A stretch of 6,624 nt of DNA from positions 3,315 through 9,938 of the forward strand of contig MGTN01000079.1 of assembly GCA_001799475.1 (NCBI GenBank), read 5' to 3'. This DNA comes from Desulfovibrionales bacterium GWA2_65_9. GTDB lineage: Bacteria; Desulfobacterota; Desulfovibrionia; Desulfovibrionales; Desulfovibrionaceae. This document shows, piece after piece, positions 5,338 through 6,624 of this stretch. The notes beneath the pieces are model-generated. The model made no database searches. It was given only the letters and a program-made list of their open reading frames with translations, and had not been told where the DNA came from. The stretch's first letter is position 1, and the number at the start of each line of letters is the position of its first letter. A program made the translations under genes and the position numbers.

Positions 5338-6465
5338 CTACTGCCCCATCCCCAAGCCTACCGCCACAGGCGCCCAGCCGTCCTTCATGGTCGGCTTCTT
5401 CTCCGCGCTCTCGAGCTTCATCTCCGGGATGAGCGGCTGGCCCAGCGCAGTCTTCTTGCGGATCTCGGCGATGGCCGCCTCCTGCGCCACATAGCGCGCG
5501 GCGTACTTGGGGTGCGTGGTGTTGCGGTTGATGGCCCCAGGGGAGTCCATGGCCAGCTTGCGCAGGAACTCCGGGGCAAGATCATAGGCCAGCCCGGCGC
5601 GCGCGGCCAGGTACAGGCCCACGTAGTCGGCCTCGTACTCGAAGTCCACACTGCTGTTCAGGTACGAGAAGTTGGCATACATCGTGCCTGCGTTGGTGCC
5701 TGTGGCCTCGTTCAGCAGCTCCATGATGTAGAGGTCCTTCCAGATCTCCAGCCGCTTCTTCTCGGCGTGGCCCATGAGGTTGTGCGCCAGCTCGTGGGCC
5801 ACCACAACGCCCAGGATGTCATCGCTCGGAAAGGCGCTCATCAGGCCGGTATTAATGGTGATGGATGTGCCCGTGGCGTAGGCGTTGACATCGCCGTTGG
5901 CCACCAGCCGCACGGGGTAGTCGCAGGCCATGACCGGCTGGACAATGGCCGTGATCTTCTCGGCCTTGCGCAGCAGGCTGAATTTGATGGGCTTGCCCGC
6001 CTCCACCAGCGGGTTGACATGCACCTTGAAGAAGGCTGTTGCGGCCATGCCCCGGGGCGTCTCGATGTCGTTCACGGCCAGGATGACGTCGTTCTCGCGC
6101 AGGCCAGCGATGTGCGCCGGACCTTCGCGCCCCACCAGGGTCACGCGGATGCGCTCGTCCAGCTCGTACACGGACTCCATGGTGTCGCGCTTGCGGCCCC
6201 GGTAGTCCTCCAGGTTGTGCACGCGCATGAAGACGACGTAGCGGGTCCTGCTTTCGCAGAGGTCGGCGTTGCCGATGAGCAGGGGCGCGGTGAGGTCGGA
6301 CAGCCGCTTCGACATCTGCTGGTCGCGGCCGACCACCATCTCATACATGCGGTTGGCCTCGGCAGCCACCTCGCCCTCGTCGATGTCCGGGCGTTTGGTC
6401 ACCGCGCCGCAGCCAAAGAGCACGGTGAGCGCTGCCAATACGAGTAAAAGACGCAACACCGTCAT
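5338..6465 (-). CDS. Lipoprotein metalloprotease, PDZ domain followed by M48 peptidase domain
   Basis: The 375-residue product begins with a lipoprotein signal (MTVLRLLLVLAALTVLFGC); the cleaved, lipidated cysteine would be C19, anchoring the protein at the outer face of a membrane, probably in the periplasm. After a linker, a PDZ-like region spans about 100-180 (GPAHIAGLRENDVILAVND at 115-133). The M48 zinc protease domain follows, with HELAH at 224-228 giving both histidine ligands and the catalytic glutamate. EYEAD at 276-280 supplies the third ligand (E276 or, more probably, E278) and the conserved D280. THP at 317-319 is the conserved C-terminal element. Two other cysteines, C70 and C181, may form a disulfide. 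The protein resembles envelope quality-control proteases (LoiP, YcaL and BepA relatives), but its substrate cannot be read from the sequence. A longer frame starts at 6510, but ATG 6465 has GGAGG 6 bases upstream and puts the signal peptide at the N-terminus. No clear terminator separates it from the toxin gene. Confidence 0.9.
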   Translation of the reverse strand: MTVLRLLLVLAALTVLFGCGAVTKRPDIDEGEVAAEANRMYEMVVGRDQQMSKRLSDLTAPLLIGNADLCESRTRYVVFMRVHNLEDYRGRKRDTMESVYELDERIRVTLVGREGPAHIAGLRENDVILAVNDIETPRGMAATAFFKVHVNPLVEAGKPIKFSLLRKAEKITAIVQPVMACDYPVRLVANGDVNAYATGTSITINTGLMSAFPSDDILGVVVAHELAHNLMGHAEKKRLEIWKDLYIMELLNEATGTNAGTMYANFSYLNSSVDFEYEADYVGLYLAARAGLAYDLAPEFLRKLAMDSPGAINRNTTHPKYAARYVAQEAAIAEIRKKTALGQPLIPEMKLESAEKKPTMKDGWAPVAVGLGMGQ

Positions 6466-6624
6466 GACGAGCCTCCACAGGGGGTATTCGCCAAGCTCTA
6501 TTCGAATCATGGGAGCTCGTCCACCCGGAACTGAAAAGATAAATTAGTGACTCATCCCGACAGCCGCTTACTTGTGACTGTCGAGACGAGGGATATGCGT
6601 TGGGATACAGGCCCTCGGCTACAG
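6466..6624. other. Non-coding region upstream of the M48 protease gene
   Basis: These 159 bases to the right edge hold no convincing gene. They contain the protease ribosome binding site (GGAGG on the - strand, 6476-6472). There is also an interrupted inverted repeat: CGACAG (6558-6563) with CTGTCG (6578-6583), flanked by ATCCC (6554-6558) and GGGAT (6590-6594). The stretch 6530-6550 is AT-rich compared with its surroundings and could include the promoter, but I found no -35/-10 pair on the - strand good enough to call. Confidence 0.4.

Noticed and set aside
5314..6447. Open frame of about 377 codons on the + strand opposite the protease gene
   Set aside because: Composition is typical of antisense frames (many V, H, G, L and Q with no motif), whereas the - strand has a full lipobox, PDZ and HExxH protein.
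6466..6510. Longer N-terminus for the protease starting at ATG 6510
   Set aside because: It would place 15 residues, some of them charged, before the signal peptide, and the 6465 start has a well-spaced GGAGG. The upstream ATG has no comparable ribosome binding site.
6617..6624. GGCTACAG at the right edge repeats one arm of the toxin-antitoxin operator
   Set aside because: The matching second arm at the same 6-base spacing is absent (TACAGG instead of TGTAGC), so an eight-base match is probably chance.

Overview
The window looks like part of a GC-rich chromosome from a Gram-negative bacterium, most probably a member of the Desulfovibrionales or a related group. This rests on the strong G/C bias at third codon positions, the split alpha/beta glycyl-tRNA synthetase, and the gene order RodZ-like / recO / glyQ / glyS / rpsT. 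I recall that order from Desulfovibrio-type genomes but could not check it here.

Layout. On the + strand, positions 1 to 4567 hold a compact housekeeping block: the C-terminal end of a RodZ-like protein (DUF4115 domain), recO (DNA repair), glyQ and glyS (the two glycyl-tRNA synthetase subunits) and rpsT (ribosomal protein S20). The first four genes are 17 to 28 bases apart and look like one transcription unit whose promoter lies left of the window. rpsT has a 104-base leader with a probable promoter of its own, a UUG start codon, and a strong intrinsic terminator behind it.

On the - strand, positions 4587 to 6465 hold three genes that converge on that terminator. Rightmost, and first to be transcribed, is a lipoprotein metalloprotease with a PDZ domain followed by an M48 peptidase domain. 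Next comes a type II toxin-antitoxin pair of the HI1419/HI1420 type: a RelE/ParE-superfamily toxin, then an HTH antitoxin, overlapping by ATGA. The toxin-antitoxin pair has a near-consensus promoter (TTGACA, 17 bases, TACAAT) ending only 4 bases before the toxin start codon. A perfect 6+6 inverted repeat overlaps the -10 box and is the obvious candidate operator. The toxin has no Shine-Dalgarno sequence, whereas the antitoxin has a very strong one.

How the parts relate. recO, glyQS and rpsT are growth and information-processing genes with no direct functional link to the - strand genes. The toxin-antitoxin pair looks like an accessory insertion between rpsT and the protease gene. I do not see an undescribed multi-gene system. 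The most interesting part is the control architecture of the toxin-antitoxin promoter, where transcription may begin at, or even inside, the toxin start codon. No tRNA, rRNA, CRISPR array, insertion sequence or attachment site is visible, and there is no gene-free stretch longer than 300 bases.
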